From Sphingomonas sp. TDK1 (GTDB taxonomy: Bacteria > Pseudomonadota > Alphaproteobacteria > Sphingomonadales > Sphingomonadaceae): 64,000 bases of DNA. A program made the position numbers and the translations under genes. Where the stretch lies: assembly GCF_001650735.1 (NCBI RefSeq), contig NZ_LXVY01000004.1, forward strand, positions 62,001-126,000, written 5' to 3'. Under the pieces are notes generated by a model that worked only from the letters and a program-made list of their open reading frames with translations, was not told the DNA's origin and made no database searches. How positions within the stretch are numbered: position 1 is the stretch's first letter; each line of letters opens with the position of its first letter. Shown in pieces: positions 43,087-54,911 of this stretch.

Positions 43087-43253
43087 CCCAACGGGGGAGG
43101 GGGACCGCCGCCGAAGGCGGTGGTGGAGGGGCCGCGCCGCGAGGCGCGGTAAAGGCCGGGAGGTCGGACTTCCGCCGCTGGCGCGGCGGCCCCTCCACCA
43201 TGGGCTGACGCCCATGGTCCCCCTCCCCTGCTTTGGCAGGGGAGGATTTGGAG
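43078..43253. repeat. Inverted pair of composite palindromic repeats
   Basis: Each unit reads GATCCTCCCC-loop-GGGGAGG, then GGGACC, a small hairpin, then GGTGGAGGGGC. The left unit is 43078-43133 and the right unit (43189-43253) is inverted, with about 55 bp between. A partial unit (CCATGCGAGCATGGTGGAGG and on) is present at 45469-45503. This family differs from the pair at 6864 and 51096, but has the same REPIN-like design. Confidence 0.8.
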
Positions 43254-43256
43254 GGC

Positions 43257-43601
43257 CTACTCCCCCTCGCGCAACATGCTCGCCCGCCGCAGCCGCGCCT
43301 CCAGATCCTCCACCATGCTTTCCCTGCTCCGGAACGCATGCTGCAGGTCGCGCTGGCTGAGGGGCATCAGGAACTCGCAGCCGTGGCGGGTGTCCTCGCG
43401 CCACACCACCCGCGCCTCGCGCGCGCCGGCGCCGGACATGCCGATCCAGATCAGCGTGCCCTCGGGCAGTTCGACATCGGCGTTGAACAGGAAGCCGGTG
43501 CGCGAGAAATTCTCGACCACCGCGTCGAACGGGCGGCCGTCCATGCCGCGCACGGTGGTTTCCCGATTCACCAGGAAGCGCACCGCGCCGCGCGCGTCCA
43601 T
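43257..43601 (-). CDS. PilZ-domain protein
   Basis: A 114-residue single-domain protein of the PilZ fold, many members of which bind cyclic di-GMP. It starts MDARGAVRFLVNRETTVRG after GGGGAAGC. The strand pattern includes VVENFSRTGFLFNADVELPEGTLIWIGMSG and ARVVWREDTRHGCEFLMPL. The first motif is degenerate: R-x-x-x-R is not clear, while the later (D/N)xSxxG motif is present as NFSRTG. Cyclic di-GMP binding is thus uncertain. The C-terminal helix is charged. Its 3' end is duplicated 225 bp downstream. Confidence 0.85.
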   Translation of the reverse strand: MDARGAVRFLVNRETTVRGMDGRPFDAVVENFSRTGFLFNADVELPEGTLIWIGMSGAGAREARVVWREDTRHGCEFLMPLSQRDLQHAFRSRESMVEDLEARLRRASMLREGE

Positions 43602-43928
43602 GCTTCCCCAAACTTCCAGTCGCGCGACGAGCACTCGTGCCTGTTCCCTTGCCCCAGCACACCGGCTCTACGACAAACGGGGTTAACGCCTGACCAACGC
43701 GCCGCCGCTTCTTGACGCGGCGCAACATCGCTGCCATATGCGAAACCACGACGAGGCATTTATATGCAGCGTGATCGGCGGCGCGCCCCTGTTGGGGACC
43801 TGCTCCGCTAGGCTCTGCTTCGTCGCTTATCGGCTTCCCAAATCACGCGGGGCGTCACTTGTTGACCCCGCCTTCGCGTGCGCCCTTTGAAGATGCGTGC
43901 GCGCCGGCCGCATCTATAAGGTTTTACC
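43602..43928. other. 327-bp divergent intergenic region
   Basis: It separates the PilZ gene from the helicase gene. No convincing gene is seen; a 49-codon frame from 43739 lacks a ribosome site and hydrophobic or motif structure. It presumably holds promoters for both genes and a long helicase leader. Confidence 0.5.
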
Positions 43929-45434
43929 ATGCAATTCAAAGAACTCGGCCTTTCCGAGACCGTCCTGGCTGCGCTCGCCGCCAAGGGCTATACCGACGCG
44001 ACGCCGATCCAGGCGCAGTCGATCCCCGCGCTGCTCGAAGGCCGCGACCTGCTCGGCATCGCGCAGACCGGCACCGGCAAGACCGCGGCGTTCATGCTGC
44101 CCTCGATCGATCGCCTGATCGCCAGCGCCAAGCGTCCGCAGCCGCGCGGCTGCCGCATGCTCGTCCTCGCGCCGACGCGTGAGCTGGCAGCGCAGATCGC
44201 CGACAACGCCAAGCATTATGCCAGCGGCACCGGCCTGCGCATCGCCACCGTGTTCGGCGGCACCTCGGTCCACAAGAACAAGACCGATCTGGCGCGCGGC
44301 GTCGACATCCTCGTCGCCACGCCGGGCCGCCTCGTCGACCTGCTCGACCAGCATTTCCTGATCCTGCTAGGCATCGAGATCCTGGTGCTTGACGAAGCCG
44401 ACCAGATGCTCGACCTGGGCTTCATCCATGCGCTGCGCCGCATCGTGAAGGAGCTGCCGACCAAGCGCCAGTCGCTGTTCTTCTCGGCGACCATGCCGAA
44501 GACGATCCGCGAGCTGGCCAGCCAGTTCATCCACAATCCGGTCGAAGTGAAGGTGACCCCGGTCGCCACCACCGCCGAGCGCGTCGAGCAGTTCGTCACC
44601 TATGTGACGCAGGCCGAGAAGCAGGCGCTGCTGACGATGCAGTTGCGCAACCCGGAGATCGACCGCGCGCTGATCTTCACCCGCACCAAGCATGGTGCCG
44701 ACCGCGTCGTGCGGCTGCTCGCCGGCAACGGCATCGCCGCAAACGCGATCCACGGCAACAAGAGCCAGCCGCAGCGCGAGCGCGCGCTGGGCGAATTCCG
44801 CTCGGGCAAGGTCAAGCTGATGGTGGCGACCGACATCGCCGCGCGCGGCATCGACGTATCGGGGGTGAGCCATGTGTTCAACTTCGAGCTGCCCAACGTG
44901 CCGGAGCAATATGTCCACCGCATCGGCCGCACCGCGCGCGCCGGCGCCGACGGCATCGCGATCAGCTACTGCGCCGATGACGAGCGTCCGTACCTGAAGG
45001 ACATCGAGCGGCTGACCCGCCAGAAGCTCACCGTGCAGCCGCTGCCGGAGAACTTCATGGCCGAGGCCGACAAGATCAAGTCGACCCGCTCGCCGATGCC
45101 GGCGAGCCGCGACGAGCAGAACGGCCGCAACGGCCGCGCGATGCAGCATGCCTCGGGTCGGCGTGGCGACGGCCAGCCGGGCGGCCGCGGTCGCGGCGGT
45201 CCGCGCAGCGATGCGCCGCGTAGCGGCGAGCCGCGTCGGGCCGAGGGCGGCGCGCGCAGCGACCAACCGCGTCGCGCCGAAGGTGCCGGCCATGCCGGTG
45301 CAGGGGCAGGCGCGGGTCGCGGCCCGGGCGCGCCCAAGCGCAAGTTCAACGCGCGTCCGGCCGGCAGCGGCCAGGGTCGCCCCGGCAGCAATCGCGGCCA
45401 GGGCCAGGGCGGCGGTCAGGGTCGCGGGCGCTGA
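43929..45434 (+). CDS. DEAD-box ATP-dependent RNA helicase, RhlE-like
   Basis: A 501-residue RNA helicase. Q motif GYTDATPIQAQSIP, Walker A AQTGTGKTAA (residues 45-54), PTRELAAQ, TPGRLVDLL, DEAD at about 154-157, SAT, then domain 2 with IFTRTKHGADRVV, TDIAARGIDV and HRIGRTARAG. From about residue 395 the tail is a low-complexity Arg/Gly-rich extension ([24 protein letters not shown]) that would bind RNA loosely, as in cold-induced helicases. A roughly 170-bp leader could carry cold or autoregulation; a hairpin lies after the gene at 45536-45561. Confidence 0.94.
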   Translation: MQFKELGLSETVLAALAAKGYTDATPIQAQSIPALLEGRDLLGIAQTGTGKTAAFMLPSIDRLIASAKRPQPRGCRMLVLAPTRELAAQIADNAKHYASGTGLRIATVFGGTSVHKNKTDLARGVDILVATPGRLVDLLDQHFLILLGIEILVLDEADQMLDLGFIHALRRIVKELPTKRQSLFFSATMPKTIRELASQFIHNPVEVKVTPVATTAERVEQFVTYVTQAEKQALLTMQLRNPEIDRALIFTRTKHGADRVVRLLAGNGIAANAIHGNKSQPQRERALGEFRSGKVKLMVATDIAARGIDVSGVSHVFNFELPNVPEQYVHRIGRTARAGADGIAISYCADDERPYLKDIERLTRQKLTVQPLPENFMAEADKIKSTRSPMPASRDEQNGRNGRAMQHASGRRGDGQPGGRGRGGPRSDAPRSGEPRRAEGGARSDQPRRAEGAGHAGAGAGAGRGPGAPKRKFNARPAGSGQGRPGSNRGQGQGGGQGRGR

Positions 45435-45535
45435 CGTCCGCGCGCTTCCCCGACATGGGGAGGCGATCCATGCGAGCATGGTGGAGGGGCCGCGCCGCGA
45501 GGTGTGGCCCTTCGCGTTTTGCGGCCGGGAGGATC

Positions 45536-45561
45536 GCCGTGCCGTCCCATCGCGGCACGGC
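45536..45561 (+). terminator. Stem-loop after the helicase gene
   Basis: GCCGTGCC and GGCACGGC pair around a 10-nt loop, about 100 bp after the helicase stop. No T-run follows, so termination strength is uncertain. Confidence 0.4.
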
Positions 45562-45659
45562 TGTATCAAAGCCGGCCATTTACCAATTTCAATAATCTAG
45601 CGCCGCCCCCTGCGATCACGATACCGCCCGTGCAACTCAACGGGTGGGACAGAAAGACA

Positions 45660-46367
45660 ATGCGCACGGCCCTGATGGCGGCAGCTCTTGCATTCGGCGC
45701 GATGGCGCCGGCAGCCGCGGACGCGGCGGTGGTGATCACCGGCGTCGACAGCAATCCCGGCATCCTGATGGCGGACATGATGGTCTACACGCCCGGCAAC
45801 TTTCTGGGCGCCTGGCCGGGCATGGGCCGCTTCCTGCTGAGCGGCACCGAAGGCGGCAAGGCCGTCTCGTTCCTCAGCTACTGCATCGATCCCTTCAAGC
45901 CGGTAGGCGAAGGCGCGTATGAACGCGCAGGCATCGGCTCGGTCCTGGGCGATCCCACCCGCCAGCAGCAGATGCTGACGCTGCTCACCCATTCCGATCT
46001 GCTGCTTGCCGCCGAGACGGATCTATCGGGCAAGCAGACAATCTCCGCCGCGACCCAGCTCGCCGTGTGGGAAATCCTCACCGAAAGCGGCAAGTATGAT
46101 ACGACCGCCGGCGACTTCTACACCTATGGCGGCAACAGCAATGATGCGCGCAGCCTGGCCAACAGCTATCTTACCCAGGTCACCAGTGGCGGCTGGGCCC
46201 CCATTGCCGGCCAACAGCTGCAGGTGCTCTACTCGCCCACCCAGCAGAGCCAGGTGTTCCTCACCGCCGTGCCGGAACCGGCCAGCTGGGCGATGATGAT
46301 CGGCGGCTTCGCCTTCGTCGGCGGCATGCTGCGTCGCCGCCGCAGCATGGCCTACCGAGTCGCCTGA
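45660..46367 (+). CDS. PEP-CTERM sorting-domain secreted protein
   Basis: A 235-residue exported protein. The signal peptide is MRTALMAAALAFGAMAPAAADA. The C-terminus is a PEP-CTERM tripartite signal: VPEPASWAMMIGGFAFVGGMLRRR, that is, a PEP motif, a hydrophobic helix and an Arg cluster, in the PEPxxWAMMIxGF form common in sphingomonads. Exosortase would cut at PEP and attach the protein to the envelope or release it. The middle (SYCIDPFKPVGEGAYE, QTISAATQLAVWEILTESG) resembles thioester-type or Cys-Gln-containing adhesin domains, but this is not certain. A strong terminator follows. Confidence 0.88.
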   Translation: MRTALMAAALAFGAMAPAAADAAVVITGVDSNPGILMADMMVYTPGNFLGAWPGMGRFLLSGTEGGKAVSFLSYCIDPFKPVGEGAYERAGIGSVLGDPTRQQQMLTLLTHSDLLLAAETDLSGKQTISAATQLAVWEILTESGKYDTTAGDFYTYGGNSNDARSLANSYLTQVTSGGWAPIAGQQLQVLYSPTQQSQVFLTAVPEPASWAMMIGGFAFVGGMLRRRRSMAYRVA

Positions 46368-46390
46368 GCGCGGCTATCACGCTGAATTCG

Positions 46391-46420
46391 GGGCAGGCGC
46401 ATGGTTCGCCTGCCCTTTTT
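46391..46420 (+). terminator. Intrinsic terminator after the PEP-CTERM gene
   Basis: GGGCAGGCG and CGCCTGCCC form a perfect 9-bp stem followed by TTTTT. Confidence 0.92.
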
Positions 46421-46530
46421 CTTTGCCGTTTGGCGACACACGCAAATGCAGGCATGAAATGCCCGTGTGACGTTTCAGCGACTCGGGTTGCATCCCTTGA
46501 ACCGCGATGCTAGCAGCCCGGCAACCCATC

Positions 46531-46559
46531 GGGGGCGCAGTATGCGTCGCCCCCCTTTT
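46531..46559 (+). promoter_or_regulatory. Terminator-like hairpin in the atp operon leader
   Basis: GGGGGCG pairs with CGCCCCC around a short loop and is followed by TTTT, 44 bp before the atpH start. If transcription begins upstream of it, this could attenuate the operon; alternatively it ends upstream read-through and the promoter lies between it and atpH. Confidence 0.5.
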
Positions 46560-46602
46560 GTGCATGGGGTCACTTCCGACCCTCCGAGAGGAAACGAATC
46601 GC

Positions 46603-48697
<2,095 letters not shown>

Positions 48698-48711
48698 GGG
48701 ACTGCCGCCGG

Positions 48712-49587
48712 ATGGCCAACCTCAAGGAACTCAAGGGCCGGATCGCCTCGGTCAAGTCGACCCAGAAGATCACCAAGGCCAAGCAGATGGTCGCGGCGGC
48801 GAAGCTGCGGAAGGCGCAAGCCGCCGCAGAAGCCGCGCGCCCCTATGCCCAGCGCCTTGAGGGCGTGGTCGCCAGCCTCGCCAGCAAGGTCGGGGCCAGC
48901 GACAATGCGCCGCGTCTCCTCGCCAGCACCGGCAAGGCGGACACGCAGCTCCTCATCGTCGCCAATGGCGACAAGGGCCTGTCGGGTGCGTTCAACGCCA
49001 ACATCGTCAAGGCGGCGATCCTCAAGGCCCGCACGCTGATCGCCGAGGGCAAGACGGTGAAGTTCTACCTCGTCGGCCGCAAGGGCCGCGCGGTGATCGC
49101 CCGTACCTTCCCCGGCATGATCGTCGGCCAGTTCGACACCACTGCCGTGCGGACGCCGGGGTATGACGAAGCGCGCGCCATCGCCAAGGACGTGACCGAC
49201 CGCTTCTTCGCGGGCGAGTTCGACGTGGCGACGCTGTTCTACTCGCACTTCCGCTCGGCACTGGCCCAGGTGCCGACCGAGCAGCAGCTGATCCCGGTTT
49301 CGGTGCCGGAGATGACGGTGGCGAGTGCGGGTGCTTCGGTCGAGTATGAGCCGGACGAAGAGACGATCCTCGCCGATCTGCTGCCACGCAACCTGACGGT
49401 GCAGATCTTCAAGGCGCTGCTGGAAAACCAGGCCAGCGAGCAGGGCGCGTCGATGACCGCGATGGACAACGCGACGCGCAACGCCGGTGACCTGATCAAC
49501 CGTCTGACGATCCAGTATAACCGTTCCCGCCAGGCCGCGATCACGACCGAACTGGTGGAAATCATTTCGGGCGCCGAAGCGCTCTAA
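48712..49587 (+). CDS. atpG: ATP synthase F1, gamma subunit
   Basis: A 291-residue rotor shaft. The N-terminal coiled-coil helix is [30 protein letters not shown]. The Rossmann-like middle includes [15 protein letters not shown], and the C-terminal helix carries [21 protein letters not shown] and [23 protein letters not shown], the most conserved segment. It lies 14 bp after atpA. Confidence 0.98.
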   Translation: MANLKELKGRIASVKSTQKITKAKQMVAAAKLRKAQAAAEAARPYAQRLEGVVASLASKVGASDNAPRLLASTGKADTQLLIVANGDKGLSGAFNANIVKAAILKARTLIAEGKTVKFYLVGRKGRAVIARTFPGMIVGQFDTTAVRTPGYDEARAIAKDVTDRFFAGEFDVATLFYSHFRSALAQVPTEQQLIPVSVPEMTVASAGASVEYEPDEETILADLLPRNLTVQIFKALLENQASEQGASMTAMDNATRNAGDLINRLTIQYNRSRQAAITTELVEIISGAEAL

Positions 49588-51087
<1,500 letters not shown>

Positions 51088-51095
51088 GCCACTAC

Positions 51096-51242
51096 TAGCC
51101 CCTCCCCTTCAGGGGAGGGGTTGGGGTGGGGCGCGAGCGCAAGCGAGCGTCCCGTACTAGCCCCAAATGGCGACGCCGGGGGCATCGAGCCCCCGCCGCC
51201 GCATCCCCACCCCTTCCCCCTCCCCTGAAGGGGAGGGGCTTA
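51096..51242. repeat. Inverted pair of REP-like palindromes between atpD and atpC (copy 2)
   Basis: The left unit (51096-51131) begins TAGCCCCTCCCCTTCAGG and ends GGTTGGGGTGGGG; it is identical over about 35 bp to the left unit at 6864. The right unit (51204-51242) is the reverse complement, ending GGGGAGGGGCTTA. The 73 bp between the units is unrelated to that in copy 1. The element fills nearly all of the atpD-atpC gap. Confidence 0.88.
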
Positions 51243-51253
51243 GGATAGAGAAC

Positions 51254-51505
51254 ATGCTGCACTTCGAACTCGTCACCCCGGAACGTCTCGTCCGCTCGGA
51301 AGAGGTCCATATGGTCGTCGTCCCCGGCAGCGAGGGCGATTTCGGCGTGCTGGAAGGCCATGCGCCGATCATGTCGACGATCCGCGACGGCAATATCGAA
51401 CTCTATAAGGCGGGTTCGACCACGCCCGAGCTGATCCGCGTCGAAGGGGGTTTCGCCGAGGTCAACGAGCGCGGTCTCACCGTGCTGGCCGAACGCGCCG
51501 AATAA
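51254..51505 (+). CDS. atpC: ATP synthase F1, epsilon subunit (short form)
   Basis: An 83-residue subunit consisting of the N-terminal beta-sandwich only: [44 protein letters not shown] and [21 protein letters not shown]. The C-terminal helical hairpin that inhibits E. coli F1 is missing (139 residues there). Short epsilon is common in alphaproteobacteria, where the separate zeta protein takes the inhibitory role. Start codon and a weak ribosome site (GGATAGAG) lie right after the palindromic repeat. Confidence 0.96.
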   Translation: MLHFELVTPERLVRSEEVHMVVVPGSEGDFGVLEGHAPIMSTIRDGNIELYKAGSTTPELIRVEGGFAEVNERGLTVLAERAE

Positions 51506-51530
51506 GCGCACGCACCGAACAACAGTTCGA

Positions 51531-51554
51531 GGGGGCCCCAGGGCCCCCTTTTTT
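51531..51554 (+). terminator. Intrinsic terminator of the atp operon
   Basis: GGGGGCCC-CA-GGGCCCCC followed by six T residues, 26 bp after the atpC stop. Confidence 0.93.
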
Positions 51555-51859
51555 GTGCGTGCGCGCGGCTGGCGGGGCCGGAGGTGGCACGGCCATTCTC
51601 GCCCCCGGCCTTCCCTTCCAGCGACGCCAGCCCCCCCCCAGCGGCGCAGCCAAGGCGCGCCGGGCCCAGGCCATCGGTGCGTTCTGGCGCTCCCTGTGCG
51701 CCCTGCCTGCGCGGCGCCCTGCCCGCCGGCATGCCGCTCGGACCTGACAGCGCCCGGTACGGCCCTTGCCAGCGATGGAGCCGGCGCATGGCAGCGGATG
51801 CGCTCCGACCGCCTCGAAGCGACGGGGCATGGCCGCAGAGACCTTAGCGCCACCGATAC

Positions 51860-51898
51860 AAAAAGGCCGGACGCGATCCCGTCGCGCCCGGCCTTTTT
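51860..51898. terminator. Bidirectional intrinsic terminator
   Basis: AAAAAGGCCGG(A)CGCGA pairs with TCGCG(C)CCGGCCTTTTT. It serves the M16 peptidase gene on the minus strand and any read-through from the atp side. Confidence 0.9.
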
Positions 51899-51922
51899 GT
51901 ATCCATACTGTCCCTACCGGGG

Positions 51923-54790
51923 TTACTTCGCCGCCTTCTCCGGCAGCACCACCATCGTCCAGTCCTTGTCCGGCCGCAAATATTTGGCGGCGAGCGCCTG
52001 GAGTTCGGCCGGGGTGGTCGCGGCATAATCCTTCGCCAGGCTGCGCATGCCGGTGATCCGTGCCGGATCCTGCGTGCCGCCCTCCACCAGGTTCATCCAG
52101 AACATGTTGCCGCTCGACATGCGGAGAAGCTGCTGCTTGAGCGGCGTCAGCGCGCGGTTGAGCTCGTCGGCGTCGATCGGCTTCGCCACCAGGTCCGCCG
52201 CGATGTCGCGGGCGAGCTTGAAGAAGAAGTCGGTCTTGTCCGGCGGCACCATGCCCAGCGCGGCGATCTTGCCGCCGGCGGCCAAGCCCAGCGGCCAGTC
52301 GCTCATCACATTGGGCGAATAGCTCACGCCCGCCTGGATGCGCAGCTGCTCGATCAGCCGGTCGCGGAACACAGCGGTAAGGATCTCGAGCTTGCGGCTC
52401 TCGGCGAGGCCGGCACTGCCGCCGCCCGTCGGCCAGGCGATCACCGCCGCGGCCTGGTCCACCGCGCCGGTATGGGTGCGCACCACCGGCGTCGCGACAT
52501 GCGCGGGGAAGCGCACCGGCGCGCCGCTTTCCGCACCCGGGCCGCGCGACTTCAGCGCGCCGAAGCTCGCCGCCACCGCCTGCACCGTCGCATCGGCATT
52601 CATGTCGCCGAAGATATCGACCTCGATCGGGCCGGTCTGGAGGATCGGCTCCCAGAAGGCGCGGAACGCCTGCGGGGTGAGCGCGGTCACTTCCTCGCGG
52701 CTCGGCACGCCCCAGCGGGGATCGCCGTCGTGCAGCAGCACGTCGAGGTCGCGGCCGAGGACCGCGTCCGGCGAGGCCGAGAGGCCGGCATAGGAGGCCA
52801 GCGTCGCCGCCTTGGCGCGGGTGATCGGGTTGGGGTCCCAGCCCGGCGCGGCCAGCTTGGTCGCGAACAGGCGGAGCTGGTCGGCAAGGTCCTGCTTGTT
52901 GGTCTGCGCCTGGAAGACGAAGGCGTCCTCCTCGATGTCGAAGCCAAGGCCGATCTGGCGGTTGCCGGTCAGCGCGTCGAGCTCCTCCTGGCCGAACTTG
53001 CCGATGCCGCTGGCCATCAGCGCGGTCTTGCCGGCCCAGGCCGGCACGCGCTTGTCACCCGGCAGCGCCCGCAGGCCCCGGCCGAAGCGGATGTTGACCC
53101 AGACCTTGCCGGTTTCGGACTGGTCCTCGCGCATCAGCAGCTTGACGCCGTTGGCGAAGGTGACCTGATCGATGGCGATATCCGGATCAACGCGCGTGCG
53201 CTCGACCACCTTGCCCGGCGCGCCGAGGCGCGGCAGCTGGTCGAACTTCACGTTCAGCGTACGGCGCTTCATCGCCGCCGCCTTCACGTCCGCCTGGAGC
53301 GCGGTCGTCACCTTGCGGACGACATCGGGATCGGGCGCATGGGTGTTGACGAGCGCGCGCGTCGCAGTGCCCTCGAACACCTTCTTGGCCGAGGCCTGCA
53401 CCGCCGCCGGCGTGAACATGCGCGCGGCGATCGCGCCCTTGAAGATCGCATAGGAGGCTTCGGGCGTCGTCACCGTCTCGTTGATGTCGACGGCCTGGAC
53501 GAGATCGTCCGCCAGCGACACGGCCGATTCGACCGGCGCGGTGGAGATGCGGTTGCGCATCACCGCATCGATCTCGCCGAGCTCGCGGTCGATCTCCGCC
53601 TGGCTGGGCGGGGCGGCCATCAGCTCGGCAGCGGTGGCGCGGACATCGCGCAGCGCGCTTTCCCAGTCGTCGCCGGTGGGCAGCACGGTCAGCGTCGTGA
53701 CGTTCGCCGAGCGGGCGATATCGTCGAGATCCGCGCCCGCCCCGATGAACGAGGCGCCGCCGCGCGCGCGCGATTCGAGGCGACGGTTGAGAATGCGGAT
53801 CGCCACCATGTCGATCATGCGCTTCTGGTTGAAGATCACCGTGTCGGCATAGACCGTCCACGGCCGCACGATCGCCATCAGCGCCACCGGCTGCAGCGCC
53901 GGCTCGACGATGCTCGCGGCGATCGGATGATCGGCCTCGGGCTTGCCGAAATCGGGGGTCTTGGGCGCCTCGCCCTTGCCCTGCCAGCTCGAGAAATATT
54001 TGTTGATCATCGCCTCGAGGATCGCGGGATCGACATCGCCGATCGCGATCACCGTGGCGCGCTCCGGGCGGTACCAGCGATCGTGGAACGCCTGGACGCT
54101 GGCCGGCGTGGCGGCATTGAGCGCCTCGACGGTGCCGATCGGCTCGCGATCGGCGAGCAGCTGGCCGGCGAAGATCAGCTGGTACAGCGCGTCCTGCATC
54201 CGCTTCTGCGGCGCGGGCTGCTCGCGCCCCTCGGCGAGCACCACCGGGCGCTCGGCGGTGAGCGACGCCTGGGTGATCGCCGGCGCGGCCATCATGCCGG
54301 AGAGGATCTTGAAGCTCTCGTCCAGCCCTTCCGGCGTCGCGTTGGGCAGATCGAGCTTGTAGGTGGTGCTGATGAAGGTGGTCGCAGCGTTGCTGTCCGA
54401 GCCGAAGGTGACGCCCAGGCGCTGCCAGATCCGCTTCGAATCGCCGTCCGGCACATAGGTCGAGCCGCGGAAGCTGAGATGTTCGAGCAGGTGCGCGAAA
54501 CCGCGCTCCGAGTCGCGCTCCATCAGCGAGCCCGCATCGATGCGGACGCGGATCGAGATCTGCCCCGGCGGCACGCCGTTCTTGCGCACCGCATAGCGCA
54601 CGCCGTTGGAAAGCCGCCCGAACTTCCATTTATCGTCATGGACGAGGTCGCTGCCCTTGTAGAGCCAGGGATCCTCGGCGGTCTGGACGCCCTCGGGCCG
54701 GCCTTGCGCCAGCACCGGCGTGGGCAGCGAAGGAGCAGCGAGTGCAAGGAGAAGCAGGGCGAAGCGCGGCATGCGCGGACGTGAGAACAT
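51923..54790 (-). CDS. M16 family zinc metallopeptidase, two-domain secreted form
   Basis: A 955-residue pitrilysin-type peptidase. The signal peptide ends around residue 28 (TPVLAQ). The inverted zinc motif is H100-L-L-E103-H104 with the downstream glutamate in the SDSNAATTF/PNATPEGLDESFKIL region expected about 75 residues later. The second M16 half begins near residue 500 and lacks the zinc motif, as usual. Such fused proteins degrade peptides in the periplasm. The start after AAAGGGC was preferred over one 29 codons upstream that would bury the signal peptide. It diverges from the LpxO-like gene. Confidence 0.93.
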   Translation of the reverse strand: MFSRPRMPRFALLLLALAAPSLPTPVLAQGRPEGVQTAEDPWLYKGSDLVHDDKWKFGRLSNGVRYAVRKNGVPPGQISIRVRIDAGSLMERDSERGFAHLLEHLSFRGSTYVPDGDSKRIWQRLGVTFGSDSNAATTFISTTYKLDLPNATPEGLDESFKILSGMMAAPAITQASLTAERPVVLAEGREQPAPQKRMQDALYQLIFAGQLLADREPIGTVEALNAATPASVQAFHDRWYRPERATVIAIGDVDPAILEAMINKYFSSWQGKGEAPKTPDFGKPEADHPIAASIVEPALQPVALMAIVRPWTVYADTVIFNQKRMIDMVAIRILNRRLESRARGGASFIGAGADLDDIARSANVTTLTVLPTGDDWESALRDVRATAAELMAAPPSQAEIDRELGEIDAVMRNRISTAPVESAVSLADDLVQAVDINETVTTPEASYAIFKGAIAARMFTPAAVQASAKKVFEGTATRALVNTHAPDPDVVRKVTTALQADVKAAAMKRRTLNVKFDQLPRLGAPGKVVERTRVDPDIAIDQVTFANGVKLLMREDQSETGKVWVNIRFGRGLRALPGDKRVPAWAGKTALMASGIGKFGQEELDALTGNRQIGLGFDIEEDAFVFQAQTNKQDLADQLRLFATKLAAPGWDPNPITRAKAATLASYAGLSASPDAVLGRDLDVLLHDGDPRWGVPSREEVTALTPQAFRAFWEPILQTGPIEVDIFGDMNADATVQAVAASFGALKSRGPGAESGAPVRFPAHVATPVVRTHTGAVDQAAAVIAWPTGGGSAGLAESRKLEILTAVFRDRLIEQLRIQAGVSYSPNVMSDWPLGLAAGGKIAALGMVPPDKTDFFFKLARDIAADLVAKPIDADELNRALTPLKQQLLRMSSGNMFWMNLVEGGTQDPARITGMRSLAKDYAATTPAELQALAAKYLRPDKDWTMVVLPEKAAK

Positions 54791-54911
54791 GAAGCCCTTT
54801 CTAGAGGCGAGTTGGTCGCCTTGCCACCGGCAACCTTTCTGCCGGATGTACGCCACAAGAATCCATCCCGACGCCATGTTTTGGACCCAAGTGACGGCCT
54901 AGATCCAGGGC

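Larger units (their letters stand above)
51506..51922. other. 417-bp gap between two terminators
   Basis: Apart from the terminators at each end, it is GC-rich and compositionally noisy, with a C-run near 51635. No frame shows a ribosome site together with protein-like composition, so no gene is called. Confidence 0.5.

Noticed and set aside
51555..51840. Small frames on either strand between atpC and the M16 gene
   Set aside because: All are Arg/Pro/Ala-rich without ribosome sites or motifs, and the region is bounded by two terminators.
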